DNA of 50,296 nucleotides from Caloramator proteoclasticus DSM 10124 (lineage in GTDB: Bacteria; Bacillota; Clostridia; Clostridiales; Caloramatoraceae): assembly GCF_900129265.1 (NCBI RefSeq), contig NZ_FQVG01000012.1, positions 1-50,296 on the forward strand, in the 5' to 3' direction. The position numbers and the translations under genes are program-made. The notes beneath the pieces were generated by a model, which had not been told where the DNA came from, searched no databases, and worked only from the letters and a program-made list of their open reading frames with translations. Shown piece by piece: positions 8,795 through 18,105 of this stretch; within the stretch, counting starts at the first letter, position 1, and every line of letters starts with the position of its first letter.

Positions 8795-8814
8795 AAGAAA
8801 AACAATGTTTTCTT
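8795..8814 (+). terminator. Terminator-like hairpin; left flank of palindromic element B
   Basis: AAGAAAA (8795-8801) and TTTTCTT (8808-8814) flank a 6-nt loop. The segment 8795-8811 recurs at 8948-8964 with 16 of 17 identical bases and exactly brackets the element at 8812-8947. The right copy is also palindromic (AAAAACA/TGTTTTT). Confidence 0.5.
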
Positions 8815-8947
8815 CAGGCTGTTCTAAAAGTTATATATTGATTAGCCCTATGAAGGATTTCTTGGGCATTCGTTCATTTTGCCAATTTGGAATCCATTCA
8901 TAGGGCTTTTTCATAATTTAGCTAACAATTAGGTTTGTCAACAATCT
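8812..8947 (-). repeat. Palindromic intergenic element, copy B (136 bp, internally deleted)
   Basis: In reverse complement this copy reads AGATTGTTGACAAAC at one end and AACAGCCTGAAG at the other, like copies A, C and D. It keeps the AGCCCTATGAA and TTCATAGGGCT arms but lacks the central part with the AGCAATTCT arms and the apex. It has no coding capacity. It lies between the holin-like gene and tRNA-Trp. Confidence 0.75.
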
Positions 8948-9072
8948 AAAAAAAACAATGTTTTTTCTTAGGGATAATTCATACATAACTTTTTATATAT
9001 ACTAACCCAATATTGTAAACTACCCATACTTATAGAAAGATTAAAATATCCTATATTTTTTATAATTAGGTG

Positions 9073-9101
9073 TTGACAAATGTCATAATATATTATAAAA
9101 T
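9073..9101 (+). promoter_or_regulatory. Sigma-A promoter of tRNA-Trp
   Basis: TTGACA (9073-9078), a 17-bp spacer and TAAAAT (9096-9101) lie 12 bp upstream of the tRNA. This is the expected layout for a monocistronic tRNA gene. Confidence 0.7.
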
Positions 9102-9113
9102 AATCTATGTCGA

Positions 9114-9189
<76 letters not shown>

Positions 9190-9225
9190 TAAGGCCTAAT
9201 CGTATGATTAGGCCTTATTTATTTT
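9190..9225 (+). terminator. Terminator of tRNA-Trp
   Basis: AAGGCCTAATC (9191-9201) and GATTAGGCCTT (9205-9215) form an 11-12 bp stem followed by ATTTATTTT, right after the tRNA. Confidence 0.85.
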
Positions 9226-9233
9226 ATATAAAA

Positions 9234-9260
9234 AGCAAAGGTGCAAAGCACCTTTGTTTT
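9234..9260. terminator. Terminator after the GGDEF-EAL gene
   Basis: CAAAGGTG and CACCTTTG pair around a 5-nt loop, with T-runs on both strands. It lies directly downstream of the stop codon at 9261 on the minus strand. Confidence 0.75.
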
Positions 9261-12128
9261 TTATACTTCAAACCTCTTTGCAAAGAGCTTTTCTGCCTCT
9301 TCCTTATCAACTGGTCTACTAAAAAGATATCCCTGCATATAGTCGCATCCCTTAGACTTTAGATAATTAAACTGTTCTCTGTCTTCAATACCTTCGACTA
9401 CAACCTTTAAATTAAGTTGATGTGCTAAGAAGGTTATTCCATCTAAAACTTCCTTTTTCCCTTCCTTTGCAAACATCTTATCTATAAAGGATTTATCAAG
9501 CTTTATATAGTCTGCAGGTATAAAGGTTAAATAATTTAAGGAGGAATATCCTGTCCCGAAATCGTCTATTGCAATTTGAATTCCTACCTCTTTAAGCTGT
9601 TCTATTATTTTTATATTTCTCTCCTTATCCTCCATTAGTGCACTTTCTGTTATTTCTATCTTTAACAGACTTGGTTTAATGGAATATTTCTTTATTATTT
9701 CCTTTAAATTGCTTACAAAGCTCTCATCCCTTAGTTGAACCGCAGACAAATTAACTCCTATAGGTTTTACTTCTATCCCCTTATCTATCCACTCCTTTAT
9801 TTGTCTCACAGCTTCTTCAATAACAAAGTATCCTATCTCCACAATAAGGCCTGTTTCTTCAGCAACTGGAATAAACTCTGCAGGAGATATGTTATAATTT
9901 TTTAATCTAATTAATGCCTCAAAGGCGTGTACCTCCCCCGTTTTAGAAGATACCTGTGGTTGATAAACCAGCTTAAAATCTTTATTCTTCAAACAATCCA
10001 AAAGAATCTTCTCTGTTTCTATCCTTTTCTCAAGTTCTTCAATCATTTCAGCACTGAAGAAAATATATCTATTTTTACCCTCTGACTTAGCCTTATACAT
10101 AGCGGTATCTGCATTTTTAATTATATCATTTACATTGTCACCATCATCAGGAACAATTGCTATACCTATGCTTGTTGTTGTATATATGTTTTTCCCTATA
10201 ACATCTATTCCTTCCTTTAGGTCGTGAATAATATTTTTTGCAAGTGCTTTGATTTCATTTAAATTTGAAAACTGCCTTAGAAGAATTAAAAATTCATCTC
10301 CTCCAAACCTCGCAACAAACACGTTATCATTTGCATATTTTTTTAATATAGATGCTACTTTTCTAAGAAGTGCATCTCCTTTATCGTGTCCTAAGGTGTC
10401 ATTTACCTTTTTAAAATTGTCAAGGTCAAGTAGTAAAACAGCAAACTTTTTATTTTTATCTTTATCTTTTATTTCCTTCTCCAACTCCTCTATGAAATAT
10501 CTTCTATTGGGCAAATCTGTTAGGGTGTCATAGAAGGCAAGATATTTTATATCTTCTTCGTATTCCTTTCGTTCTGTGATATCCATCATAGCACCAGATA
10601 TTATTTTTTCGCCTTCTTTTTCTTTTATAACTCTTCCTTTAATATACATCCATCTTGTCACACCATATCCAGTGTTAACTCTTATTTCGCACTCTATACA
10701 AGTTCTTCTTCCTTCTATATGTTCTCTATAGGCTGAATACAATATTTTTCTATCTTCTTGCAAAACTATTTCATTTATCAAATCTCTTACTTTAATATCC
10801 TCAAAATCGTATCCTATAAGTATTTTAAACTGTTCTGATAAATATAATATATCATCCTTAGTACTCCACTCAAATATGCCATACTTACCAGCCTCAAGAG
10901 CTATCCTATACCTTTCTTCGCTAATCCTTAGCTGTTCCTCTGAATTCATTAAATTCTCATATTGTACTCTAAGCTCTTCTTCTGTTGCCGCAAGCTCCTC
11001 ATATAAGGCCTCAAGCTCAGTATAGTTATTCTTTAATCTATTTATCATACTGTTATATGTCCTGCTTAAACTTCCAAACTCATCTTCACGGTTATAAATA
11101 AACTGCTGTTCTAATTCTCCCTCTTCTGTTGCCTTCATTGCATTCATAAGGTTAGTAAGTGGTGTTGTTATTGTATCTGAAAATCTAATTCCAAAACGTA
11201 GAGAAATAAATATAAAGGTTATAAGAAGAATCAACGATAAAAAAGTTATATTCCTTGATACTGATAAAATTTCACTTAAATCCTGAGCTACAACAATTAT
11301 CCACCCTGTAGATTTCATATATTTTAAAGCCATATATTTTTTTGTGCCCCTATATTCATATATACCACTATATTCTTCTATTTTTTCTCCATTATTAATC
11401 CTATTTATTATATTATTTAAAAGGTCATTTTCTACCTTTGTTCCAATTCTATCTATATCAGGATGGTATAAAATTGTACCATTTAAATCCGAAATATAGG
11501 TATATCTGTTTTTACCAATCTCATAATTAAAGAATTTAAACCCTATTTCATCTATATCAAAATACGCACAATAAACACCTATTATATTATTATCAGAGAC
11601 AACAGGCACGGCTACAAGAAGCTTTGAATCATACTTATCTGTATAAATTGGCTTCATATATACTCTATTTATATTAACATTTTTCATTATTTCGTAATTT
11701 AACCCTTCAGGAATATACTGCTTATCATCTGTATCTAACAATATCTCTCCTCTACTCCCTAAAATAACAGATCTATACTTTAATTTAGGCTTTAGAATAA
11801 AATTTCTAAATTCTGATAAATAACTCATACTCTCTATTTCGCTTTTATTTTTTATATACTCATACGCCTGATTTTTGCTTTTTTCATCCCTGTTTATTAT
11901 AAAATCCTTTACTTTTTTGTTTTGTGCAATATCCTCTATTTCATTAGAAAACATACTCAATATTACAGAAATATTTTCAGCCTCAACTGTGACTACTTCA
12001 TTTATTTTTGTTTTATTAATCTGTATAAGCTGTTCTGATGAATAGTAATAAATAGTTGCTGTTAAAACAATCAATGGTATTGACACAAGTAGTGCAATAA
12101 ATAGCGGTAATTTTTTCTTTATATACAC
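9261..12128 (-). CDS. Membrane c-di-GMP enzyme: Cache-HAMP-PAS-GGDEF-EAL
   Basis: This 955-residue sensor enzyme can in principle make and degrade cyclic di-GMP. In order: membrane helix (about residues 9-29), an extracellular dCache domain with DLNGTILYHPD and STGWIIVV, a second helix (near 290), HAMP, a Glu-rich coiled coil, PAS/PAC (ERYRIALEAGKYGIFEW), GGDEF (ARFGGDEFLILL, catalytic motif intact) and EAL (FEALIRL, EITESALMEDK, DDFGTGYSSLNYL, VVEGIED; all key acidic residues present). The usual RxxD inhibitory site just before GGDEF is absent. The GTG start at 12128 follows an AGGGAG ribosome site. A sigma-28-like box lies about 85 bp upstream, linking it to motility control. The gene is monocistronic. 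Confidence 0.9.
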   Translation of the reverse strand: MYIKKKLPLFIALLVSIPLIVLTATIYYYSSEQLIQINKTKINEVVTVEAENISVILSMFSNEIEDIAQNKKVKDFIINRDEKSKNQAYEYIKNKSEIESMSYLSEFRNFILKPKLKYRSVILGSRGEILLDTDDKQYIPEGLNYEIMKNVNINRVYMKPIYTDKYDSKLLVAVPVVSDNNIIGVYCAYFDIDEIGFKFFNYEIGKNRYTYISDLNGTILYHPDIDRIGTKVENDLLNNIINRINNGEKIEEYSGIYEYRGTKKYMALKYMKSTGWIIVVAQDLSEILSVSRNITFLSLILLITFIFISLRFGIRFSDTITTPLTNLMNAMKATEEGELEQQFIYNREDEFGSLSRTYNSMINRLKNNYTELEALYEELAATEEELRVQYENLMNSEEQLRISEERYRIALEAGKYGIFEWSTKDDILYLSEQFKILIGYDFEDIKVRDLINEIVLQEDRKILYSAYREHIEGRRTCIECEIRVNTGYGVTRWMYIKGRVIKEKEGEKIISGAMMDITERKEYEEDIKYLAFYDTLTDLPNRRYFIEELEKEIKDKDKNKKFAVLLLDLDNFKKVNDTLGHDKGDALLRKVASILKKYANDNVFVARFGGDEFLILLRQFSNLNEIKALAKNIIHDLKEGIDVIGKNIYTTTSIGIAIVPDDGDNVNDIIKNADTAMYKAKSEGKNRYIFFSAEMIEELEKRIETEKILLDCLKNKDFKLVYQPQVSSKTGEVHAFEALIRLKNYNISPAEFIPVAEETGLIVEIGYFVIEEAVRQIKEWIDKGIEVKPIGVNLSAVQLRDESFVSNLKEIIKKYSIKPSLLKIEITESALMEDKERNIKIIEQLKEVGIQIAIDDFGTGYSSLNYLTFIPADYIKLDKSFIDKMFAKEGKKEVLDGITFLAHQLNLKVVVEGIEDREQFNYLKSKGCDYMQGYLFSRPVDKEEAEKLFAKRFEV

Positions 12129-12209
12129 GGAGCTCCCTCCCTTTTTCTCCCTCTTCGCCTTAATATTATAACATTATTCATCATTAATTTATTATTTTCG
12201 ACATTATTT

Positions 12210-12235
12210 TTATCGTTATTTTTTTGTAAAACTTA
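12210..12235 (-). promoter_or_regulatory. Sigma-28-like promoter of the GGDEF-EAL gene
   Basis: Read on the minus strand there is TAAG, 14 bp, then AACGATAA. Compared with TAAA-N15-GCCGATAT the spacer is one base short and the -35 has one mismatch, so it is the weakest of the four boxes in this window. Confidence 0.4.
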
Positions 12236-12253
12236 AATTGAATTTATTTACAA

Positions 12254-12290
12254 AAAAACTTCTTTGGAATCTTTCCAAAGAAGTTTTATG
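12254..12290 (-). terminator. Terminator of the fructoside PTS operon
   Basis: ACTTCTTTGGAA and TTCCAAAGAAGT form a 12-bp stem with a 3-nt loop, followed on the minus strand by TTTTTTTG. It lies about 90 bp past the end of the GH32-like gene. The remaining intergenic DNA to 12376 shows no other structure. Confidence 0.85.
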
Positions 12291-12376
12291 CAAAATTATT
12301 TAAAGAAAGCACTCTAATTTTGAAGTTATTATCAAAATAAATGATACACAAACCATTGAGCAAACTTTTATTGATA

Positions 12377-13387
12377 TTATTTTAAATAACTCTTAAGTTT
12401 CATATTACCTACTTCATCATACTCAATTTTAATTGGCAAGGATAACTTATAGGATTTTTCGTTCAATTTAAAACCTTCATCATCACCAACATACCAGGAT
12501 AAAAATACATCTTCTCCCTGTGGAGATTTAACTATTCTTCCAGTATACATCTCTTGTTCATTCCCAGACAAAACAATATTTTCAGATAATGGTCTAAACT
12601 CTCCTGATAGGCTATCTGAAACATAATACAAAACACCCGTTTGCGGTTCATCAGGATGAATCTCTTTAATATAATCTGGGCTATACCATTCTTTTTTTAC
12701 TGCAAATATCATATACCATTTATCATTATGTTTATGAAGTGATGGCACCTCCATATCAGTAAAAATATGTGATGATGCAGCTGGAGGCATAACCTCCCAA
12801 TTAATTAAATCCTTTGACCTTGCCCTTCCTATACAACCTCTATATTTTGGGTGTCCATTTTTATCTCTTGCAGTAAAAAATGCATAGTACATTTTTTCAT
12901 CCTCATCATATACAACGAATGGGTCTCTACAACCTTCGTGTTTGTTATAGGCATCCTGCTGTTTTTCATAATATCTATCGTCGGCAACTATAATAGGATT
13001 TCCTCTATACTTCTCCCAATTTATTAAATCTTTAGATGTTGCCACTCCAATTCTTTGTGTGTGTCCTACATATCCATCATCTGCAATATCCCTTTTACAT
13101 CTTGATGTATAGAACATATAGTAGGTATCATCCTTTTTAATAGTACATCCCGTCCAAATAGATACACTATCCCAATCATCTTCTAACTCCGATGCTTTAA
13201 GAACAGTTCCTTTATACTCCCAATTTACCAAATCCCTTGATACTGCATAACCAACTGTCGAATTTCTATGCCTACTGTGGGAGTCCTCATTTAATGGTGC
13301 TTCTAAGTGAAACAAGTGATATATTCCATTTTCTTCATATATCCAAAAATCCCATAAGAATTTCCCCTCTGGTGCATATAGTTTCAT
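12377..13387 (-). CDS. GH32-like glycoside hydrolase (fructosidase clan)
   Basis: This 336-residue five-bladed propeller enzyme is of the GH32/GH68 clan. GKFLWDFW (residues 8-15) holds the nucleophile-like Asp, ECRDP is represented by GCRDPF near residue 153 with the transition-state Asp, and DMEVPSL near 212 carries the acid/base-like Glu. It is shorter than sucrases, lacks the C-terminal beta-sandwich and has no signal peptide, so it acts in the cytoplasm, probably on a fructoside taken up and phosphorylated by the upstream EIIBC. The start at 13387 is preferred because AAAGAGG lies 8 nt upstream. An ATG at 13393 and a GTG at 13396 are in frame but too close to that site. It overlaps the end of the fructokinase gene region. 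Confidence 0.75.
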   Translation of the reverse strand: MKLYAPEGKFLWDFWIYEENGIYHLFHLEAPLNEDSHSRHRNSTVGYAVSRDLVNWEYKGTVLKASELEDDWDSVSIWTGCTIKKDDTYYMFYTSRCKRDIADDGYVGHTQRIGVATSKDLINWEKYRGNPIIVADDRYYEKQQDAYNKHEGCRDPFVVYDEDEKMYYAFFTARDKNGHPKYRGCIGRARSKDLINWEVMPPAASSHIFTDMEVPSLHKHNDKWYMIFAVKKEWYSPDYIKEIHPDEPQTGVLYYVSDSLSGEFRPLSENIVLSGNEQEMYTGRIVKSPQGEDVFLSWYVGDDEGFKLNEKSYKLSLPIKIEYDEVGNMKLKSYLK

Positions 13388-13392
13388 ATTCA

Positions 13393-14334
13393 TCACCTCT
13401 TTAATATCTCTAATACCTCATCTAATGTAGGTAGTGCAGACATTGCTCCTTTTTTAGATACTGCAAAGGCACCGCACACATTGGCTATCTTTGCAAAATA
13501 TTTTATATCATCTAATGCTATATCTTCAAACCCTTTTTGGCAGCTTGAGATTGAATAGAGCATTCCAGAAACAAAAGCATCTCCAGCACCGGTTGTATCA
13601 ACCACCTTTGTAGGAAAACCGTCTACTTTTTCTAACCTTCCTTTATAGTTTAATAAGACACCATCTTTCCCTAATGTTACAAGTATTAATGTTATACCAT
13701 ACTTTTCAAATTCTTTAATAGCTTCCTTTAAATCATTTCTACCTGTTATAAATCTTATCTCTTCATCTGATACCTTTAAAATATCAACATAATCTAATAC
13801 TTCAAAAACAGTATTTTTAGCCCTTTCTTCACTTTCCCACAAATTCAATCTTAAATTTGGATCAAAGGATATATACATTCCCTTTTCCTTTGCAAGTTTT
13901 ACTGCCTTTAGTGTAGCCTTCTTAGAGGTTTCATTTATCATTGATATGGTTCCAATGTGAAGTATTCTATATCCCTCAAACATCTCTTCTTTTATATCAT
14001 CCTCCCTCAAAAGGCTATCTGCACTTGGGTTTACATAAAACTCAAAGCTTCTCTCTCCATTTTCATCCAATGTTACAAGCACAATACCTGTGTGTGCTTC
14101 ATCTGTAAATATCATATTTTGGGTTGACACATTAAAGCTCTCTAAAACGCCCTTTAAATATCTACCTAAATTATCATTTCCAACCTTACCAATAAAACCT
14201 GACTTACCTCCAAGCCTTGAAACCCCAGCTGCAACGTTTGCTGGGGCTCCCCCTGGATTCTTTTTAAATGTCATATTATCATCTATAGATATGAAATCAA
14301 TTAATACTTCTCCAAGTGTTACAACACCCTTCAT
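13393..14334 (-). CDS. Fructokinase (PfkB/ribokinase family)
   Basis: This 313-residue sugar kinase would phosphorylate fructose released by the GH32-like enzyme. LGEVLIDFI at the N-terminus, NPGGAPANVAAGVSRLGG, and the C-terminal DTTGAGDAFVSG (near residue 245, with the catalytic Asp) are diagnostic of the PfkB family and closest to ScrK-type fructokinases. The start at 14334 follows GGGTGA. A GTG at 14346 in the same frame lacks a ribosome site. The gene lies between EIIBC and the hydrolase in one transcription unit. Confidence 0.85.
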   Translation of the reverse strand: MKGVVTLGEVLIDFISIDDNMTFKKNPGGAPANVAAGVSRLGGKSGFIGKVGNDNLGRYLKGVLESFNVSTQNMIFTDEAHTGIVLVTLDENGERSFEFYVNPSADSLLREDDIKEEMFEGYRILHIGTISMINETSKKATLKAVKLAKEKGMYISFDPNLRLNLWESEERAKNTVFEVLDYVDILKVSDEEIRFITGRNDLKEAIKEFEKYGITLILVTLGKDGVLLNYKGRLEKVDGFPTKVVDTTGAGDAFVSGMLYSISSCQKGFEDIALDDIKYFAKIANVCGAFAVSKKGAMSALPTLDEVLEILKR

Positions 14335-14365
14335 TTTTTCACCCACTTTTAATATTATTCACTTA

Positions 14366-15730
14366 TTATTCTTTATCTTCAAATCCTAATACATAGGTTG
14401 CAATAAATGCTGCAACAAACGCAATTACCATACCTATTATATAGTTTAGCATTGATGTAGTTTGAACGATAGCAGTACCTGGAATACCAGTTACACCAAC
14501 AGCTGTCATAGCAACCTTTGTAACAACAACATATGCTCCTCCTAACGCTCCACCAATCGCAGCCGCTATAAATGGTTTCATAAGTTTTAAGTTAACTCCA
14601 AATATTGCAGCTTCTGTTATACCAAGTAAACAAGAGGTTGCTGCTGGAAGTGCAACAGACTTCATCTTAGCATTTTTTGTTTTAAAATATACTGCAAAGG
14701 CTGCTCCACCTTGTGCAACGTTTGCCATTGACCAAATTGGCAACAATAAGTTTGCCCCAACGTTTTTTATAAGTTCTGCTTCAATTGCGTGGAAACTGTG
14801 ATGTATTCCTGTTATAACAATAGTTGAATATAATCCACCAAATATTAGTCCTGCTAATGCTCCAACGCTATTGTAAGCAAAATTTAATACAAAGGATATT
14901 CCTTCTCCAATAAGTCTACCTGCAGGCCCTATTACTGTTAATGAAATAAACCCTGTTATCATTATTGTTAAAAATGGAGTTAATAGTATATCTAAAACTT
15001 CTGGAACAATTTTTCTTATATTTCTTTCTACTATACCAAGTATCCATACAGCTATAAGGATAGGCAATACTGTTCCTTGATAACCAACCATTGCAACATT
15101 TAGTCCAAATACATTTATTGTCTTTTCAATTCCTCCACCAACTGTCCAAGCATTTTGTAGTGCAGGGTGAATAAGTATTCCTCCAAGGGCTGCTGCTAAA
15201 AATGGATTAGCACCAAATTCCTTCGCTGCACTAAAGGCAACTAATATGGGTAAAAATACAAAGGCAGCATTTGAAAACATATCTACCATTATGAATAATC
15301 CACTATCTGGATTTACTAAATTAAATGTTTTAAACATACCTAAAAGTCCCATTAAAAGTCCACTTGCAACTATTGCTGGTATAATGGGTACAAATATATT
15401 TGATAATATTCTTGCAAGCTTTTGAACTGGATTCATTTTTTGCATAGCATCCTTCTTTAAATCACTTGTGGATGCCTCTTTAATATCTGCTATTTTTACA
15501 AATTCCTTGTAAACTTTGTTTACAAAACCTTGTCCCAAAATTATTTGAAATTGTCCTGTGTTGGAAAATACTCCTTTAACCTCATCAAGTCTCTCAAGTT
15601 CCTCAATGTTTGCCTTAGATTCATCCTTTAAAACCATTCTAAGTCTTGTAGCACAATGTGCTGCACTTATTATATTATCTTTTCCACCCACAAGTTCAAC
15701 AATCCTTTTAGCTATTTCTCTATGTTCCAT
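14366..15730 (-). CDS. PTS EIIBC, sucrose/fructoside type
   Basis: This 454-residue membrane permease imports and phosphorylates a sugar. The EIIB domain is N-terminal with phosphorylated Cys26 in [13 protein letters not shown]. The EIIC domain follows with about ten membrane segments and the [10 protein letters not shown] motif of the glucose-sucrose superfamily. There is no EIIA domain, so a shared Crr-like EIIA from elsewhere in the genome is needed. The substrate is inferred to be sucrose or a related fructoside from the fructokinase and GH32-like gene downstream. The start at 15730 follows AAAGGAGG. Expression is controlled by the RAT/terminator at 15797-15872. Confidence 0.85.
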   Translation of the reverse strand: MEHREIAKRIVELVGGKDNIISAAHCATRLRMVLKDESKANIEELERLDEVKGVFSNTGQFQIILGQGFVNKVYKEFVKIADIKEASTSDLKKDAMQKMNPVQKLARILSNIFVPIIPAIVASGLLMGLLGMFKTFNLVNPDSGLFIMVDMFSNAAFVFLPILVAFSAAKEFGANPFLAAALGGILIHPALQNAWTVGGGIEKTINVFGLNVAMVGYQGTVLPILIAVWILGIVERNIRKIVPEVLDILLTPFLTIMITGFISLTVIGPAGRLIGEGISFVLNFAYNSVGALAGLIFGGLYSTIVITGIHHSFHAIEAELIKNVGANLLLPIWSMANVAQGGAAFAVYFKTKNAKMKSVALPAATSCLLGITEAAIFGVNLKLMKPFIAAAIGGALGGAYVVVTKVAMTAVGVTGIPGTAIVQTTSMLNYIIGMVIAFVAAFIATYVLGFEDKE

Positions 15731-15796
15731 AAAACTACCTCCTTTATTTTTTTTACAATTTAAATTAGTCCCGGGCACTAACTTAAATTGTTATAA

Positions 15797-15849
15797 ACAA
15801 AAAAGACCCAAAGCACCAGTAGAATACCACTACTGTTACTTTGGGTCTT
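15797..15849 (-). terminator. Conditional terminator in the PTS operon leader
   Basis: Minus-strand arms AAGACCCAAAG (15849-15839) and CTTTGGGTCTT (15813-15803) form an 11-bp stem followed by TTTTTTG. The 5' arm overlaps the 3' end of the RAT, so antiterminator binding would prevent folding of the terminator. Confidence 0.9.
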
Positions 15850-15872
15850 GCCTGCATCACCAGTAACAATCC
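15843..15872 (-). promoter_or_regulatory. RAT (ribonucleic antiterminator) for LicT/SacT-type protein
   Basis: The minus strand reads GGATTGTTACTGGTGATG then CAGGCAAGACCC, matching the known RAT consensus bound by the CAT domain of BglG-family proteins. It lies between the antiterminator gene and EIIBC and overlaps the terminator stem by several bases. Confidence 0.9.
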
Positions 15873-15919
15873 CTAAATATTTATTTGTATTTTCATAATA
15901 TATAATTTTTTTTATATTG

Positions 15920-16753
15920 TCAAGCAAAATTTATAATTCTTTGTATGTGGAGAGAAATATATGCTAATTCTTGATCTGGAACAGAGTATTCATACTCATC
16001 ATATATATGCTGCTGTATTTGTTTTGCAATATTATATGCCCTCCAATATTTTGTTTTTATTACTTCAAACAATTCCTCATCTATATCAAAGGTTTTCTCT
16101 TTTTTAATGATTCTTTTCAATGCAAAATGAAAATGAGTCTTTAATCTCTGATATGATATTGACTGTTCATCTATTTTTATATTAAGATTTGTTTCTATTA
16201 TATTTGTCATATCCTTAATAATAGAAGCAATATCCATTGTTATTGTAATATCTTTATAGTTATTCTTTGCTGTATGAATGTGTAATGCAATGAAACCTAT
16301 TTCATCTTCTGGAATTTCAATATTTAGTTTTTGTTTAATATACTCCTTTGCCCAAATACCAATTTTAAATTCATCAAAATAAAGGGACCTTATCTCCTCA
16401 AGAAGCTTATTTTTTACAATTATTCCTTTTTTAAATCTTTCAAAGGCAAATGCTAAGTGATCTGTTAAGGCAATATATATATGTGGATTAAGTTCTACAT
16501 TTAATTTATTTTCAGCATAACGAATAATATTTTCAGCAACATCTACATATTCTTGAGGAAAGCTCTTTACTATCTCTTCAAACTTTTCATATTCACTCTT
16601 ATCTTCCATAACAAACACTTTTTCTATTTTACTCTTATCAACTATATCATTTATTTTCTTTTGAAAACCAATTCCTGAACCTATAACAATTTTTTCTACT
16701 CCCTTATCACTTACAAGGAGAGTATTGTTATTTAGAATCTTTTTGATTTTCAT
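15920..16753 (-). CDS. BglG-family transcription antiterminator (LicT/SacT type)
   Basis: This 277-residue regulator has an N-terminal CAT RNA-binding domain (MKIKKILNNNTLLV, residues 1-55) and two PRD domains. PRD1 carries His in LTDHLAFAFER and GFIALHIHTAK, and PRD2 carries His in THFHFALKRI and AYISLHIQRI; these are the sites phosphorylated by EIIB and HPr. When the sugar is present it would bind the RAT at 15843-15872 and let transcription pass the terminator into the EIIBC gene. There is no RAT in its own short leader, so it is probably not self-antiterminated. Confidence 0.9.
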   Translation of the reverse strand: MKIKKILNNNTLLVSDKGVEKIVIGSGIGFQKKINDIVDKSKIEKVFVMEDKSEYEKFEEIVKSFPQEYVDVAENIIRYAENKLNVELNPHIYIALTDHLAFAFERFKKGIIVKNKLLEEIRSLYFDEFKIGIWAKEYIKQKLNIEIPEDEIGFIALHIHTAKNNYKDITITMDIASIIKDMTNIIETNLNIKIDEQSISYQRLKTHFHFALKRIIKKEKTFDIDEELFEVIKTKYWRAYNIAKQIQQHIYDEYEYSVPDQELAYISLHIQRIINFA

Positions 16754-16777
16754 TTTATCCTCCTATTTTTCATTTGT

Positions 16778-16805
16778 ATTATAAAACAATTATATCACAT
16801 ATCAA
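16778..16805 (-). promoter_or_regulatory. Candidate promoter of the antiterminator gene
   Basis: Minus-strand TTGATA (16805-16800), a 16-bp spacer and TATAAT (16783-16778) give a leader of about 18 nt. Confidence 0.5.
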
Positions 16806-16827
16806 ATTTATATTTGTCAATATTTTT

Positions 16828-18105
16828 TTATACTCCCCTTTTTATACTCTTTTTTTCATCACAGTATATCCTGTATTCTTTTCCTCCAAATTGTGTCTTT
16901 AAAATAACTGGATGTCCCCAAAGTTCAACAAGATGCTTCAATGTGGCCTCTGCATATTCAAGGAGAAGTTCACGTCCATCGTATATATGCTCTAAAATTA
17001 AAGTTCTATCCCTTTCAACATCAGTAACCTGTATATATGGTACAAGTCCCATTCCACAGTTATTACTTAAGGTATCTCTAATCTCCTTCCATCCCTCATC
17101 ATCCGATACCTCTTTAATTATATATTCACTATCTCTTTTTACATATTCAAAAAGATTCATCTCTTGACAAAGCTCAAGTGTTAAATATCTTCTAATAAAA
17201 GAGGAGTCTCTATCTACATCCCTAACCTCAAATATTTTTTTAATCCCGTATCTTCTCTCTAAATCTTCAAATATCTTGTATCCAACATAATATGGGTTTA
17301 GTCCCCCAAGATGAGGTGCCACTACATCATTGTGCCTTTTTATAAACTCAAGATAGAGTCCCTGAGGAAGGTCCAATTCCTTCAATATTTTATAATGCCA
17401 AAAACTTGCCCATCCTTCATTCATTATTTTGGTTTCAATCTGTGGTATAAAGTATAGGGCCTCTTCTCTTATCATTTCAACGATTGTTTTTTTGTAATCC
17501 TCTATATCGCTATATTTAATTATAAATAAAAGCAAATCCTCCTCAGGTAACTTATATTTAGAATCTTGCGTTTCCTCATCCTTCCCATTATAAATTGTCC
17601 TTTTAACTTGAAGTTTAAGGGCGTGGGCCGCATCTATAACCCTTTCAACTTCATCATAACCTATTGATGGATCCTTTATATACTCTCGAATTAAATTCGC
17701 GTGCCTTTTAAACATATCAATTGTATAATCTGCATTTGTTCCTTCCTTAAACAGTCTATTATTTTTAAAGAAATCATTATGGGCATAAATGTGTGCCATA
17801 GTTAAAATTTGAAGGAGAAGAGTATTCTCCTTCATTAGATAGGCAAGACAAGGATTTGAATTTATTACCATCTCATAGGGAAGTCCTGTTAAATTGTATC
17901 TATATAAAGTTTTTGTTCTTTCATAAGCCTTTCCAAAACTCCAGTGGGGATATCTTGATGGCATTCCTATATATGCTTCATAGGAGAGCATTTCTTCATA
18001 GCTTACTATTTCAAACTCCTGCTCATAGAAGTTTAGTCCAAAATCCTTTGCTATCTTCTCTATCTTATCGTTCCAATACATTAACTCCTTTATTGAATAA
18101 TCCAT
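16828..18105 (-). CDS. spoVR: SpoVR family protein
   Basis: This 425-residue protein belongs to the SpoVR family, which in Bacillus is needed for normal spore cortex formation and in many bacteria accompanies PrkA and YhbH. Family traits include GMPSRYPHWSFGKAYERTKT near residue 48, the conserved MAHIYAHNDFF, NEGWASFWHYKI near 235 and GLNPYYVGYKIFEDL. The start at 18105 follows GGGGGGAT and overlaps the yhbH stop in TGATG. No clear terminator follows; the promoter of the antiterminator gene lies only about 25 bp beyond the end, so some readthrough into the sugar operon is possible. Confidence 0.9.
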   Translation of the reverse strand: MDYSIKELMYWNDKIEKIAKDFGLNFYEQEFEIVSYEEMLSYEAYIGMPSRYPHWSFGKAYERTKTLYRYNLTGLPYEMVINSNPCLAYLMKENTLLLQILTMAHIYAHNDFFKNNRLFKEGTNADYTIDMFKRHANLIREYIKDPSIGYDEVERVIDAAHALKLQVKRTIYNGKDEETQDSKYKLPEEDLLLFIIKYSDIEDYKKTIVEMIREEALYFIPQIETKIMNEGWASFWHYKILKELDLPQGLYLEFIKRHNDVVAPHLGGLNPYYVGYKIFEDLERRYGIKKIFEVRDVDRDSSFIRRYLTLELCQEMNLFEYVKRDSEYIIKEVSDDEGWKEIRDTLSNNCGMGLVPYIQVTDVERDRTLILEHIYDGRELLLEYAEATLKHLVELWGHPVILKTQFGGKEYRIYCDEKKSIKRGV

